This document shows positions 1 through 5,770 of a DNA stretch of 8,019 bases, in pieces (positions within the stretch are counted from its first letter, which is position 1; the number at the start of each line of letters is the position of its first letter). Position numbers and translations under genes: made by a program. Origin of the DNA: Natronohydrobacter sp. (GTDB lineage Bacteria > Pseudomonadota > Alphaproteobacteria > Rhodobacterales > Rhodobacteraceae); the NCBI GenBank assembly GCA_007117255.1, contig SKGU01000313.1:1-8019 (forward strand), written 5' to 3'. The notes under the pieces are model-generated. The model was not told the DNA's origin. It was given only the letters and a program-made list of their open reading frames with translations, and made no database searches.

Positions 1-1
1 C

Positions 2-70
2 TATAACACGCGCTCGGAAGTCGATGCGCTGGTCGATGCATTGGAACTTTGCCACGATCTTTTTGCCTGA
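2..70 (+). CDS. sufS: C-terminal end of a class V aminotransferase, probably cysteine desulfurase SufS (partial)
   Basis: Only the last 22 residues and the TGA stop are inside the window; the gene enters from the left edge. The tail reads YNTRSEVDALVDALELCHDL and then FA. A YNT(R/E)xEVDxLVxAL ending is typical of the C-terminus of SufS/CsdA-type PLP-dependent cysteine desulfurases, which take sulfur from cysteine for Fe-S cluster assembly in the cytoplasm. No catalytic residue is visible, so the assignment rests on this short tail alone. It could be another class V aminotransferase. The stop codon lies 47 bp before the mature end of tRNA-Arg, and the tRNA's likely promoter begins 9 bp after the stop. 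Confidence 0.6.
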   Translation, partial: YNTRSEVDALVDALELCHDLFA

Positions 71-78
71 ATCGGTGA

Positions 79-107
79 TTGCATCGCCCGACACAGGGCT
101 TTATACG
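79..107 (+). promoter_or_regulatory. Probable promoter of tRNA-Arg
   Basis: A -35-like TTGCAT at 79-84 is followed by a 17-bp spacer and a -10-like TATACG at 102-107. The mature tRNA-Arg begins 10 bp downstream of the -10, which fits initiation very close to the tRNA 5' end. The proposed tRNA-Gly promoter in this window has the same spacing. This is called from sequence match and position only. Confidence 0.5.
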
Positions 108-117
108 CAACCCATCG

Positions 118-194
118 GCACCCATAGCTCAGCTGGATAGAGCGCTGCCCTCCGAAGGCAGAGGTCAGAGGTTCGAATCCTCTTGGGTGCGCCA
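118..194 (+). tRNA. tRNA-Arg (anticodon CCG)
   Basis: This is a complete 77-nt cloverleaf with an encoded CCA end (192-194). The 7-bp acceptor stem GCACCCA (118-124) pairs with TGGGTGC (184-190), and the discriminator base is G191. The anticodon stem CTGCC (145-149) pairs with GGCAG (157-161) around the loop CTCCGAA, giving anticodon CCG (152-154), which reads the arginine codon CGG. The T arm contains the canonical GTTCGAATC. It lies just after the sufS-like stop codon, with a plausible promoter of its own. tRNA-Arg genes are common integration sites, but no integrase or duplicated tRNA 3' end is seen here. Confidence 0.97.
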
Positions 195-241
195 TTCCCC
201 TCAACGAATGATACCGGTTTTCCGGCCTGATGAAGTGCAAG

Positions 242-266
242 CGGATGGCCTTTCAGTGGCCATCCG
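242..266. terminator. Hairpin between convergent tRNA-Arg and the minus-strand transglycosylase
   Basis: A perfect 9-bp inverted repeat, CGGATGGCC (242-250) and GGCCATCCG (258-266), encloses a 7-nt loop. It sits between the end of tRNA-Arg (+) and the stop codon of the minus-strand transglycosylase, where a bidirectional terminator would be expected. Neither side carries a clear run of T, so it is not a textbook intrinsic terminator; it may only protect the 3' end or act together with Rho. A smaller CCGG-TTTT-CCGG dyad lies at 214-225. Confidence 0.45.
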
Positions 267-282
267 TGCGCTGTGCATCAAC

Positions 283-1533
283 TTACGCCCCGCGGCGCAA
301 TCGTTCCAGCAAATCGCGCGAGGGCTGGCCAGTGACGGGCAAGCCGCGCGCCTGTTGATAGGCCCGGATCGCAGCTTCGGAATTCGGTCCGATAACGCCG
401 TCCGCGCCTTGAGTGTCGAACCCCGCGCGGGTCAGCAAGCGTTGAATTTCTTGACGGTCGCCAAGGCGCAACCCATTGCGATCAGGCTGGAAATTACCCT
501 GAATCGGCCCGCGCCCGGCAATGCGGTCGGCCAGATGGCCAATGCCAATGGCATAGAATTCTGAATTGTTATAGCGCAGGATCACGCCGAAATTGCGGAA
601 AACCAGAAAGGCTGGCCCGCGTGGCCCGTCGGGCAGGATCAGCGAGGCCGCGCCATGATCGGCCGGGCTGCGCCCATCCATATCGCGAATGCCAAGACCG
701 GCCCATTCACTGACAGACCGCGTGATGCCGCGTCCCGCAAGGCTGGTATTGAACCCGTCCGGCAGGCGCACTTCCACGCCCCAGGGCCGCCCGCGCTGCC
801 AGCCCATCCGCGACAGGTAATTTGCCGCCGATGCCAAGCCATCTGCCGGGTCATCTGACCAGATATCTCGCCGTCCGTTGCCCGTGAAATCCACGGCATA
901 TTCCTGATAGGTCGTCGGGATGAACTGTGTGTGTCCCATCGCGCCCGCCCAAGACCCGCGTAGGTTCTGCACGCTTGTATCGCCCCTTTGCAGGATACGC
1001 AGCGCGGCCAGAAGCTGCGATTCGAAGAACGCCCCGCGCCGTCCCTCGAAAGCCAGCGTTGCAGCGGCCGAAATGACGGGAATGTCGCCGCGTTCCGTGC
1101 CGTAGCGCGATTCCAGTCCCCAGACGGCTGTGACCACCTCGGCCTCGACCCCGTAGCGCTGTTCAATCGCGCGCAGCGTCGAGTTGTGACGCGCCAATGC
1201 GGCGCGCCCCCCGGCAAGGCGCTCATCCGAGACAGCGATGTTCAGGTAATCTTCCAGCGTGCGGGTGAATTCTGTCTGGCGGCGGTCGCGCGCGATGACA
1301 TCAGGCAGGAAGCCTGCAGAATTCAGCGCCGGATCGACAATATTGGCCGGAATGCCCGCGCTGATCGCACGGCTCCGGAAGCCGGACTTCCAGCGATCAA
1401 AGTCAGGGTTGGGTTCCGGGCGCATCGTGGTTGTGCGCGCCGCAGGGGTGCTCATCGGAACTCCGCCGCCCATACAGGCAGAAAGCGACAGGGCCGATAG
1501 CCCAAGGATCGTGGATCGTCTGGATAGATACAT
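283..1533 (-). CDS. MltB-type lytic murein transglycosylase, predicted lipoprotein with C-terminal peptidoglycan-binding domain
   Basis: This 416-aa protein should cleave the MurNAc-GlcNAc glycan strands of peptidoglycan, forming 1,6-anhydro-MurNAc ends, in the periplasm. The ATG at 1533 is chosen because it begins a lipoprotein signal, MYLSRRSTILGLSALSLSAC, with lipobox LSAC and Cys20 as the lipidated residue, and because AAGGGTGAG lies about 8 nt upstream. A longer reading to 1665 would bury that signal. The MltB/SLT_2 catalytic domain spans about residues 45-345. Glu141 in the motif VWGLESRYG is the expected catalytic acid, followed by GSWAGAMGHTQFIPTTY (193-209) and the DFTGNGRRDIW motif. 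A PG_binding_1 domain fills about 355-412 (DGVIGPNSEAAIRAYQQ). It resembles the family often named MltB_2. It is divergent from, and clearly paralogous to, the transglycosylase gene at 1698-2924. Confidence 0.93.
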   Translation of the reverse strand: MYLSRRSTILGLSALSLSACMGGGVPMSTPAARTTTMRPEPNPDFDRWKSGFRSRAISAGIPANIVDPALNSAGFLPDVIARDRRQTEFTRTLEDYLNIAVSDERLAGGRAALARHNSTLRAIEQRYGVEAEVVTAVWGLESRYGTERGDIPVISAAATLAFEGRRGAFFESQLLAALRILQRGDTSVQNLRGSWAGAMGHTQFIPTTYQEYAVDFTGNGRRDIWSDDPADGLASAANYLSRMGWQRGRPWGVEVRLPDGFNTSLAGRGITRSVSEWAGLGIRDMDGRSPADHGAASLILPDGPRGPAFLVFRNFGVILRYNNSEFYAIGIGHLADRIAGRGPIQGNFQPDRNGLRLGDRQEIQRLLTRAGFDTQGADGVIGPNSEAAIRAYQQARGLPVTGQPSRDLLERLRRGA

Positions 1534-1587
1534 GGCACTGCTCACCCTTTTTGGTGTTATGAAACAAGCGTAGCGCAACGGCAGGGT

Positions 1588-1613
1588 GATGTTAAGAACC
1601 CAACATCTATAAT
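1588..1613 (+). promoter_or_regulatory. Candidate promoter and dyad for the plus-strand transglycosylase
   Basis: A perfect -10 hexamer, TATAAT, occurs at 1608-1613 in the divergent intergenic region, about 85 bp before the ATG at 1698. The best -35 match (GTGATG at 1586-1591, 16-bp spacer) is poor, which suggests an activator or a weak promoter. Immediately upstream of the -10 is a 6-bp inverted repeat, GATGTT (1588-1593) and AACATC (1602-1607), separated by 8 nt, which could be an operator. For the opposite gene, a weak pair CTGCCG and CATAAC with a 17-bp spacer can be read on the minus strand closer to its start. None of this is experimentally grounded. Confidence 0.4.
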
Positions 1614-1697
1614 CGGCAACGATCCCCGCTGGGGGCTTGGTTTGGCGCTGGCATCTGACTAGCATGGCCAGTGTCTATGTATCTGAGGAGTACTCCC

Positions 1698-2924
1698 ATG
1701 TGGCGTCCTGTTGCCGTTGTGCTGTGCCTTGCCTTGCCGGGCTGTGTTGCGGCGAATGTTGACGTATCGCCGCGCCCCGAAGCACGGCCAGAGGGCGCGC
1801 GCGAGGTTGCGCAGACAGGCAGTTTTGCCGACTGGATGGCAGGTTTTGCCACACGCGCCCGCGCAGCAGGGGTCCGCGAGGCGACACTCGCGCGCGCGCG
1901 TCCACATATCAACTATCTGCCCGACAGCATTGCGCTGGATCGTCGCCAGAGTGAATTCGGCGCGCGTGTGTGGGATTACATGGACAGTGCTGTGACCGCC
2001 GGGCGGATATCGCAGGGGCAGGCGGCGCTAAGGGCGCGTGCAAGCGTGTTGTCGCGGATTGAGGCCCGCTATGGGGTGCCGCCGGAAGTGGTCGTGGCCA
2101 TATGGGGGATTGAAACATCCTACGGGGGCAATCGTGGCCGGGTCTCGACCCTGTCCACCTTGGCGACACTGGCCAAGGACGGGCGGCGTGGGGCGTTTTT
2201 CGAGGACCAGTTGATCGATGCGCTGAAGATCGTGCAAGCGGGAGATATCGCGCCACAAGACATGATCGGTTCTTGGGCGGGTGCTTTCGGACACACACAA
2301 TTCATGCCGTCGAGCTATCTGAGCTATGCGGTGGATTTCACGGGAAACGGGCGGCGCGATGTCTGGGGTGATGATCCTGCAGATGCGCTGGCGTCGGCGG
2401 CGAATTATCTTGCACGGCGCGGCTGGGTGCGGGGCCAACCCTGGGCCATTGAGGTGATCCTGCCCGACGGTTTTGACCTCGGCCTGACGGGACAGCGCCA
2501 GAATGCGGATGCATGGGGCAGGACAGGGCTGCGCGCGGCCAGTGGGGCGATTGCGCCCGGCGCATCGCGGCTGATTCTGCCGGGTGGTGCGCAGGGTCCG
2601 GCCTTTCTGGCTTACGGCAATTACGATGTGCTGAAGGAATACAATATCTCGGACGCCTATGTCCTGGCGCTTGGCCATCTGTCAGACCGTCTGCGCGGGG
2701 CAGGGGCGTTGCGCGGGCAATGGCCGCGCGGAGACAGGGCGCTGTCACTTGCCGAACGTACAGACCTGCAACGCCGCCTGAATGCCATGGGCTATGACAC
2801 AGCCGGGATAGATGGCCGCATAGGCCCGGCCACTGTGGCAGCCGTGCAGGCGTGGCAACGGGCGAACGGCTTGCCAGCTGATGGCTATATAAACGCCGAT
2901 TTGCTGGTGCGGTTACGCCGCTGA
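1698..2924 (+). CDS. MltB-type lytic murein transglycosylase, second divergent paralogue, probable lipoprotein
   Basis: This 408-aa periplasmic peptidoglycan-cleaving enzyme has the same architecture as its head-to-head neighbour. The ATG at 1698 is preferred because TGAGGAG (1684-1690) lies 7 nt upstream. A GTG at 1671 and an ATG at 1677 are in frame but would place this ribosome binding site inside the gene. The N-terminus, MWRPVAVVLCLALPGC, is a short lipoprotein-like signal with Cys16 as the likely lipid anchor; the lipobox LPGC is imperfect and the n-region has a single Arg. The catalytic domain spans about 45-335, with Glu139 in AIWGIETSYG, then GSWAGAFGHTQFMPSSY and DFTGNGRRDVWGDDPADALA. 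A PG_binding_1 domain occupies about 348-406 (DGRIGPATVAAVQAWQRANG). The last 40 bp overlap the end of the convergent DUF6525-like gene. Confidence 0.93.
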   Translation: MWRPVAVVLCLALPGCVAANVDVSPRPEARPEGAREVAQTGSFADWMAGFATRARAAGVREATLARARPHINYLPDSIALDRRQSEFGARVWDYMDSAVTAGRISQGQAALRARASVLSRIEARYGVPPEVVVAIWGIETSYGGNRGRVSTLSTLATLAKDGRRGAFFEDQLIDALKIVQAGDIAPQDMIGSWAGAFGHTQFMPSSYLSYAVDFTGNGRRDVWGDDPADALASAANYLARRGWVRGQPWAIEVILPDGFDLGLTGQRQNADAWGRTGLRAASGAIAPGASRLILPGGAQGPAFLAYGNYDVLKEYNISDAYVLALGHLSDRLRGAGALRGQWPRGDRALSLAERTDLQRRLNAMGYDTAGIDGRIGPATVAAVQAWQRANGLPADGYINADLLVRLRR

Positions 2925-3226
2925 GGTTCAGCGCTGTCGTTGTCTGCGCAAAATCTGCTCTGCGCGGCGGGATGGCCCTTTCCCCAGACTTTCACAGCAT
3001 CGCGCGCGATCAATGCGGCCTCGACACGCGACAAGGCGTCCTGCGCGCGGCTGGCGTCACCCCCAACCGCGCGCAACTTGCGCTGCCAAAGCTTCAGTGC
3101 CGAATGCGCACTCCATGGCAAGGCCGCTTGCGTCAGCCATGCCCGCAACTCTGGTGGTAAGCGGTCATGCTGTGCCATCGGGCTTGCACGCCGTTTGCGC
3201 AATGTTGTGACAAGGTTCTTGGGCAT
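2885..3226 (-). CDS. Small basic protein, DUF6525-like
   Basis: This is a 113-aa protein of unknown function. The conserved-looking core is MPKNLVTTLRKRR at the N-terminus, followed by LPPELRAWLTQAALPWSAHSA (about 23-43) and ALIARDAVKVWGKGHPAA (about 71-88). These features are recalled from the Rhodobacterales family DUF6525, but this was not checked by search. There is no signal peptide or membrane segment, so it is probably cytoplasmic. The tail after about residue 90 is polar (DNDSAEPQRRNRTSKS) and is encoded partly by the antisense of the convergent transglycosylase's last 40 bp. Two starts are possible: the ATG at 3226, used here, 5 nt after the GTPase stop, or a GTG at 3235 that overlaps that stop as GTGA. 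Either way the gene is probably translationally coupled to the GTPase and may share its zinc regulation. Confidence 0.75.
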   Translation of the reverse strand: MPKNLVTTLRKRRASPMAQHDRLPPELRAWLTQAALPWSAHSALKLWQRKLRAVGGDASRAQDALSRVEAALIARDAVKVWGKGHPAAQSRFCADNDSAEPQRRNRTSKSAFI

Positions 3227-3231
3227 AATAC

Positions 3232-4443
3232 TCACGCGGCGGCACGTTGGCCCCAGCGCGGGAACGGATCAGCGAACCCGGCCCATGCGTCGGGGGTGAA
3301 GCTTTCTGCCGCAATCAGGCAGTCGTCAAGGGCAGCGGTCAGCGCGGTCTGATCCATACCTGCGCCGATAAAGACAAGCTCCTGACGGCGATCGCCCCAC
3401 GGCTCGACCCAGTTTTCGCGCATCTTCGCCTGCGCTTCGGGATGGTCGGGCCAACGCTCGCGCGGGATCGCGGCCCACCAGCCCCCTAGCGGTGCGATGC
3501 TCGACAGTGCCCCGGCAAGCGAGAATTCGGCCACCCAATTGGGTCGTGTGGCCACCCAGAAATGTCCTTTTGCGCGGATTACACCGGGCAGATCGCCGTT
3601 GAGCAAGTCGTGGATTTTGGCGGGGTGGAAGGGGCGACGCGCGCGGTAGACGAAGCTGGAAACACCGTATTCTTCGGTTTCGGGCACATGATCGGCAAAA
3701 CCATAGAGTTCTTTTGCCCAAAGCGGGTGTTCATGAGCGGTCTCGAAGTCAAACAGTCCAGTGTCGAAAATTCGGTCGGCATCGACGCGAGACTGATCTG
3801 TTTCGATCAACTGGGCGTCGGGGTTCAGCGCCTTGATGATCTTGCGCGCGGCATCCAGTCGTTCCGGTCCGGCGTCAGTGACTTTGTTCAGGATGATGAC
3901 ATCGGCAAATTCGATCTGCTCGGTCAGCAAGTTGACGAGGCTGCGTTCATCTTCTTCGCCCAGCGTTTCGCGCCGGTCGGACAGAAAATCATGGCTGGAG
4001 AAATCCTTGAGCAGATTGACCGCATCGACCACGGTGACCATCGTGTCCAGTCGGGCCACATCCATCAGGCTGTCACCAGCTTCGTCGCGAAACTCGAACG
4101 TGGCGGCCACGGGCAAAGGTTCTGAAATGCCCGTGGATTCGATCAGCAGATAGTCAAAACGCCCCTCAGCCGCCAGGCGCCGCACTTCTGCCAGAAGATC
4201 GTCGCGCAGAGTGCAGCAGATACAGCCATTCGACATTTCGACCAGCTTTTCCTCGCCGCGCTTCAGATCGACCCCGGCGTCGATCAGATCTGCGTCGATA
4301 TTCACTTCGGACATGTCATTGACAATCACGGCAACACGGCGGCCCTCGCGATTGTTCAGGACGTGGTTGAGAAGCGTGGTCTTGCCCGCGCCCAGAAACC
4401 CGGAAAGGACAGTAACGGGCAGACGACGATCATGCTGCAGCAT
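3232..4443 (-). CDS. zigA: CobW/P47K-family GTPase, ZigA/YciC-type zinc metallochaperone
   Basis: This 403-aa G3E-family GTPase is likely to deliver zinc to a client protein in the cytoplasm when zinc is scarce. Visible motifs are the Walker A GFLGAGKTT (15-23), the metal-binding CICC at 74-77 (the CxCC motif of COG0523 proteins), ESTG (102-105), and NKVTD (186-190) at the guanine-specificity position, where the usual NKxD is slightly altered. A CobW C-terminal domain covers about 260-380. The length near 400 aa and the EEKLVEMSNGCICCTLRDDL context match the ZigA/YciC branch rather than cobalamin CobW (no cob genes are nearby). ATG 4443 is preceded by GGAG about 7 nt upstream. A Zur-like palindrome at 4460-4476 and the coupled downstream DUF6525-like gene support a zinc-responsive unit. 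The exact subfamily name is inference. Confidence 0.9.
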   Translation of the reverse strand: MLQHDRRLPVTVLSGFLGAGKTTLLNHVLNNREGRRVAVIVNDMSEVNIDADLIDAGVDLKRGEEKLVEMSNGCICCTLRDDLLAEVRRLAAEGRFDYLLIESTGISEPLPVAATFEFRDEAGDSLMDVARLDTMVTVVDAVNLLKDFSSHDFLSDRRETLGEEDERSLVNLLTEQIEFADVIILNKVTDAGPERLDAARKIIKALNPDAQLIETDQSRVDADRIFDTGLFDFETAHEHPLWAKELYGFADHVPETEEYGVSSFVYRARRPFHPAKIHDLLNGDLPGVIRAKGHFWVATRPNWVAEFSLAGALSSIAPLGGWWAAIPRERWPDHPEAQAKMRENWVEPWGDRRQELVFIGAGMDQTALTAALDDCLIAAESFTPDAWAGFADPFPRWGQRAAA

Positions 4444-4459
4444 GGGAACACTCCATGTT

Positions 4460-4476
4460 ATGTGATAATATCACAT
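4460..4476. promoter_or_regulatory. Zur-like operator upstream of the CobW/ZigA GTPase
   Basis: ATGTGATAATATCACAT is a perfect 17-bp palindrome around A4468, ending 16 bp before the GTPase ATG and just upstream of its ribosome binding site. It has the form of the gammaproteobacterial Zur box core ATGTTATANTATAACAT, with one symmetric change in each arm. Zur represses zinc-uptake and ZigA/YciC genes when zinc is sufficient, so the position fits zinc repression. A TATTAT hexamer on the minus strand lies within the palindrome, so bound repressor could block the promoter. The site's identity is inferred from pattern and context. Confidence 0.6.
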
Positions 4477-4533
4477 TTACGGAATGCAGATCGTCGTTGC
4501 AAGTGCGCGAACAGAAATCATGCGTATCAGTTG

Positions 4534-4562
4534 GTAGGGTGCGTGCTGAGCACGCACCCTAC
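4534..4562. terminator. 29-nt near-perfect palindrome after the aldolase gene (terminator hairpin or REP-like element)
   Basis: Two 14-nt arms, GTAGGGTGCGTGCT and AGCACGCACCCTAC, are exact reverse complements separated by one G (4548). As RNA this folds into a 12-bp GC-rich stem with a 5-nt loop. It begins 8 nt after the aldolase stop codon, where a terminator is expected, but on the aldolase strand it is followed by CAACTGATACGC with no U tract. Palindromes built on GGTGCGTGCT...AGCACGCACC are, as I recall, scattered in many bacterial genomes, so it may instead be a dispersed REP-like element that stabilises or ends the mRNA. Confidence 0.6.
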
Positions 4563-4570
4563 AGGATCGC

Positions 4571-5500
4571 TCAGGCCTTGCCTTTGTAGATATCGACCAG
4601 CTTCGCCAGCATCGCCAAAGCTTCATTCCGGTCGCGCTGAAAGCTGTTGCGTCCGATGATCGAGCCATTGCCGCCCCCGTCACGGATCGCACGGGCATCG
4701 TCATAAACAGAATCCGCGCCCTTCTTTGCGCCACCGGAAAACACGACGATACGGCGGCCATTGAAGCTAGATTGCATGCAATGCTTCACCCGTGCGGCCT
4801 GTGTGGCAATGTCGATCTTCTGGTCTTCATAGACCTTTTTCGCTTCCGGCAGCATCAGATGATCGGTCGAGAGTTTGATCTTGATGATATGCGCGCCGAG
4901 AAGTGCCGCAATCTGCGCGGCATAGGCGGCCACATCGATCGCCGTTTCACCATCCTTGGTGATGGCCTCTCCGCGCGGATAGGACCAGATCACTGTGGCG
5001 ACACCTTTGGCAACCGCTTCTTCGCGCATCGCCGAGATTTCCTCGAACATATCCAGCGCACAATCACTGCCTGGATAGATGGTAAACCCGATTGCAGCAC
5101 AGCCAAGCCGCAGCGCGTCATCCACCGACCCGGTAATGGCCTGATTCTTGCCTGCTGTTCCCGACATCAGCGAATTTGCGGAATTCACTTTCAGGATCGT
5201 CGGGATTTGTCCCGCATAGGTATCGGCCCCCGCCTCGATCATGCCAAGCGGTGCCGCATAGGCGTTCAGCCCGGCATCCAGCGCTAGTTGATAGTGGTAA
5301 TGCGGGTCATAGGCGGCCGGGTTGGCGGCGAAGGTGCGCGCCGGTCCATGTTCAAACCCCTGGTCCACTGGCAGGATGATCATCTTGCCAGTTCCACCCA
5401 GCTTGCCCTGCATCAGCATGCGGCACAGATTCGCCTTCACGCCGGGGGTTTCACCTTCGTAATTGCCAAGGATTTTTTGAACGATGCGGGTTGCGCGCAT
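4571..5500 (-). CDS. fba: Class I fructose-bisphosphate aldolase (DhnA/DeoC-LacD superfamily)
   Basis: This 309-aa cytoplasmic enzyme should interconvert fructose 1,6-bisphosphate with dihydroxyacetone phosphate and glyceraldehyde 3-phosphate through a lysine Schiff base, in glycolysis and gluconeogenesis. The family signatures are ILPVDQGFEHGPA (42-54), AAYDPHYHYQLALDAG (62-77), WSYPRGEA (172-179), IIKIKLSTDHL (205-215) with the Schiff-base lysine expected at Lys207 or Lys209, VVFSGGAKKG (252-261) and GGNGSIIGRNSFQR (276-289), the last two forming the phosphate site. It is shorter than E. coli FbaB because it lacks that protein's extra segments, as is usual for the alphaproteobacterial form. 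The ATG at 5500 has AGGAG 6 nt upstream. The gene lies 149 bp downstream of tRNA-Gly on the same strand and ends at a strong palindrome. Confidence 0.93.
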   Translation of the reverse strand: MRATRIVQKILGNYEGETPGVKANLCRMLMQGKLGGTGKMIILPVDQGFEHGPARTFAANPAAYDPHYHYQLALDAGLNAYAAPLGMIEAGADTYAGQIPTILKVNSANSLMSGTAGKNQAITGSVDDALRLGCAAIGFTIYPGSDCALDMFEEISAMREEAVAKGVATVIWSYPRGEAITKDGETAIDVAAYAAQIAALLGAHIIKIKLSTDHLMLPEAKKVYEDQKIDIATQAARVKHCMQSSFNGRRIVVFSGGAKKGADSVYDDARAIRDGGGNGSIIGRNSFQRDRNEALAMLAKLVDIYKGKA

Positions 5501-5649
5501 GGGATGCTCCTGTCCGGTTTGAAATTTTCGGCAGGGTTAATCCGGGCATTGCGGCGAAACAATGAAATAGCGCGCAGCACTTGTGATGATTGCGCAAACA
5601 GCACCCTGCAACACCACAGAGCTGCTGGCAAAATAATTTCGGCGGGGAT
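5501..5649 (-). other. Leader region between tRNA-Gly and the aldolase
   Basis: These 149 bp separate the tRNA-Gly CCA end from the aldolase ATG on the minus strand. The stretch just after the tRNA reads ATCCCCGCCGAAATTATTTT, ending in a T-rich patch that could help end tRNA transcription, but no stable hairpin precedes it. I see no convincing -35/-10 pair for the aldolase and no open reading frame or recognisable riboswitch. The aldolase promoter must lie here or transcription must continue from the tRNA; the sequence alone does not decide. Confidence 0.4.
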
Positions 5650-5723
5650 TGGAGCGGGTGAAGGGAATCGAACCCTCGTCTGGAGCTTGGGAAGCTCACG
5701 CTCTACCATTGAGCTACACCCGC
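5650..5723 (-). tRNA. tRNA-Gly (anticodon CCC)
   Basis: This is a complete 74-nt tRNA on the minus strand with an encoded CCA (complement of 5650-5652). The acceptor GCGGGTG pairs with CACCCGC, the D arm is GCTCAATGGTAGAGC, and the T arm holds GGTTCGATTCC. The anticodon loop TTCCCAA gives anticodon CCC, reading GGG. The outermost anticodon-stem pair (27-43) is a T/C mismatch; I recall a mismatch at this pair in other alphaproteobacterial tRNA-Gly(CCC) genes, so it is not taken as a defect. It lies 47 bp downstream of the ssb stop and upstream of the aldolase on the same strand. Confidence 0.97.
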
Positions 5724-5733
5724 ATTGGCGCGA

Positions 5734-5763
5734 CCCTTAGCGTGGTCACGCCGTACCGTCAAG
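5734..5763 (-). promoter_or_regulatory. Probable promoter of tRNA-Gly
   Basis: On the minus strand, CTTGAC (complement of 5758-5763; TTGACG in the usual register) matches the strong -35 typical of alphaproteobacterial stable-RNA promoters. After a 17-bp spacer comes a poorer -10, TAAGGG (complement of 5734-5739). The tRNA begins 10 bp downstream of the -10. The promoter fits entirely in the 47-bp gap after ssb, so the tRNA need not depend on ssb transcription. Confidence 0.5.
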
Positions 5764-5770
5764 CACTGGC

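Noticed and set aside
118..194. tRNA-Arg as an integration (att) site of a mobile element
   Set aside because: No integrase, no repeated tRNA 3' end and no change of gene character follow; the downstream genes look like core chromosome.
1..240. 79-codon minus-strand frame containing HPRGFEPLTSAFGGQRSIQLSYGC
   Set aside because: This is the well-known false peptide made by reading a tRNA gene antisense; it lies over tRNA-Arg.
1534..1665. N-terminal extension of the minus-strand transglycosylase to 1665
   Set aside because: It would put 44 residues ahead of a clear lipoprotein signal and run through the divergent promoter region; the ATG at 1533 has a good ribosome binding site.
3562..4125. 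187-codon plus-strand frame and, at 4772-5287, a 171-codon plus-strand frame
   Set aside because: Both are antisense shadows of the strongly conserved GTPase and aldolase genes.
5288..5740. Plus-strand frame ending in GEGNRTLVWSLGSSRSTIELHP
   Set aside because: Same artefact: the antisense reading of tRNA-Gly, joined to the antisense of the aldolase start.
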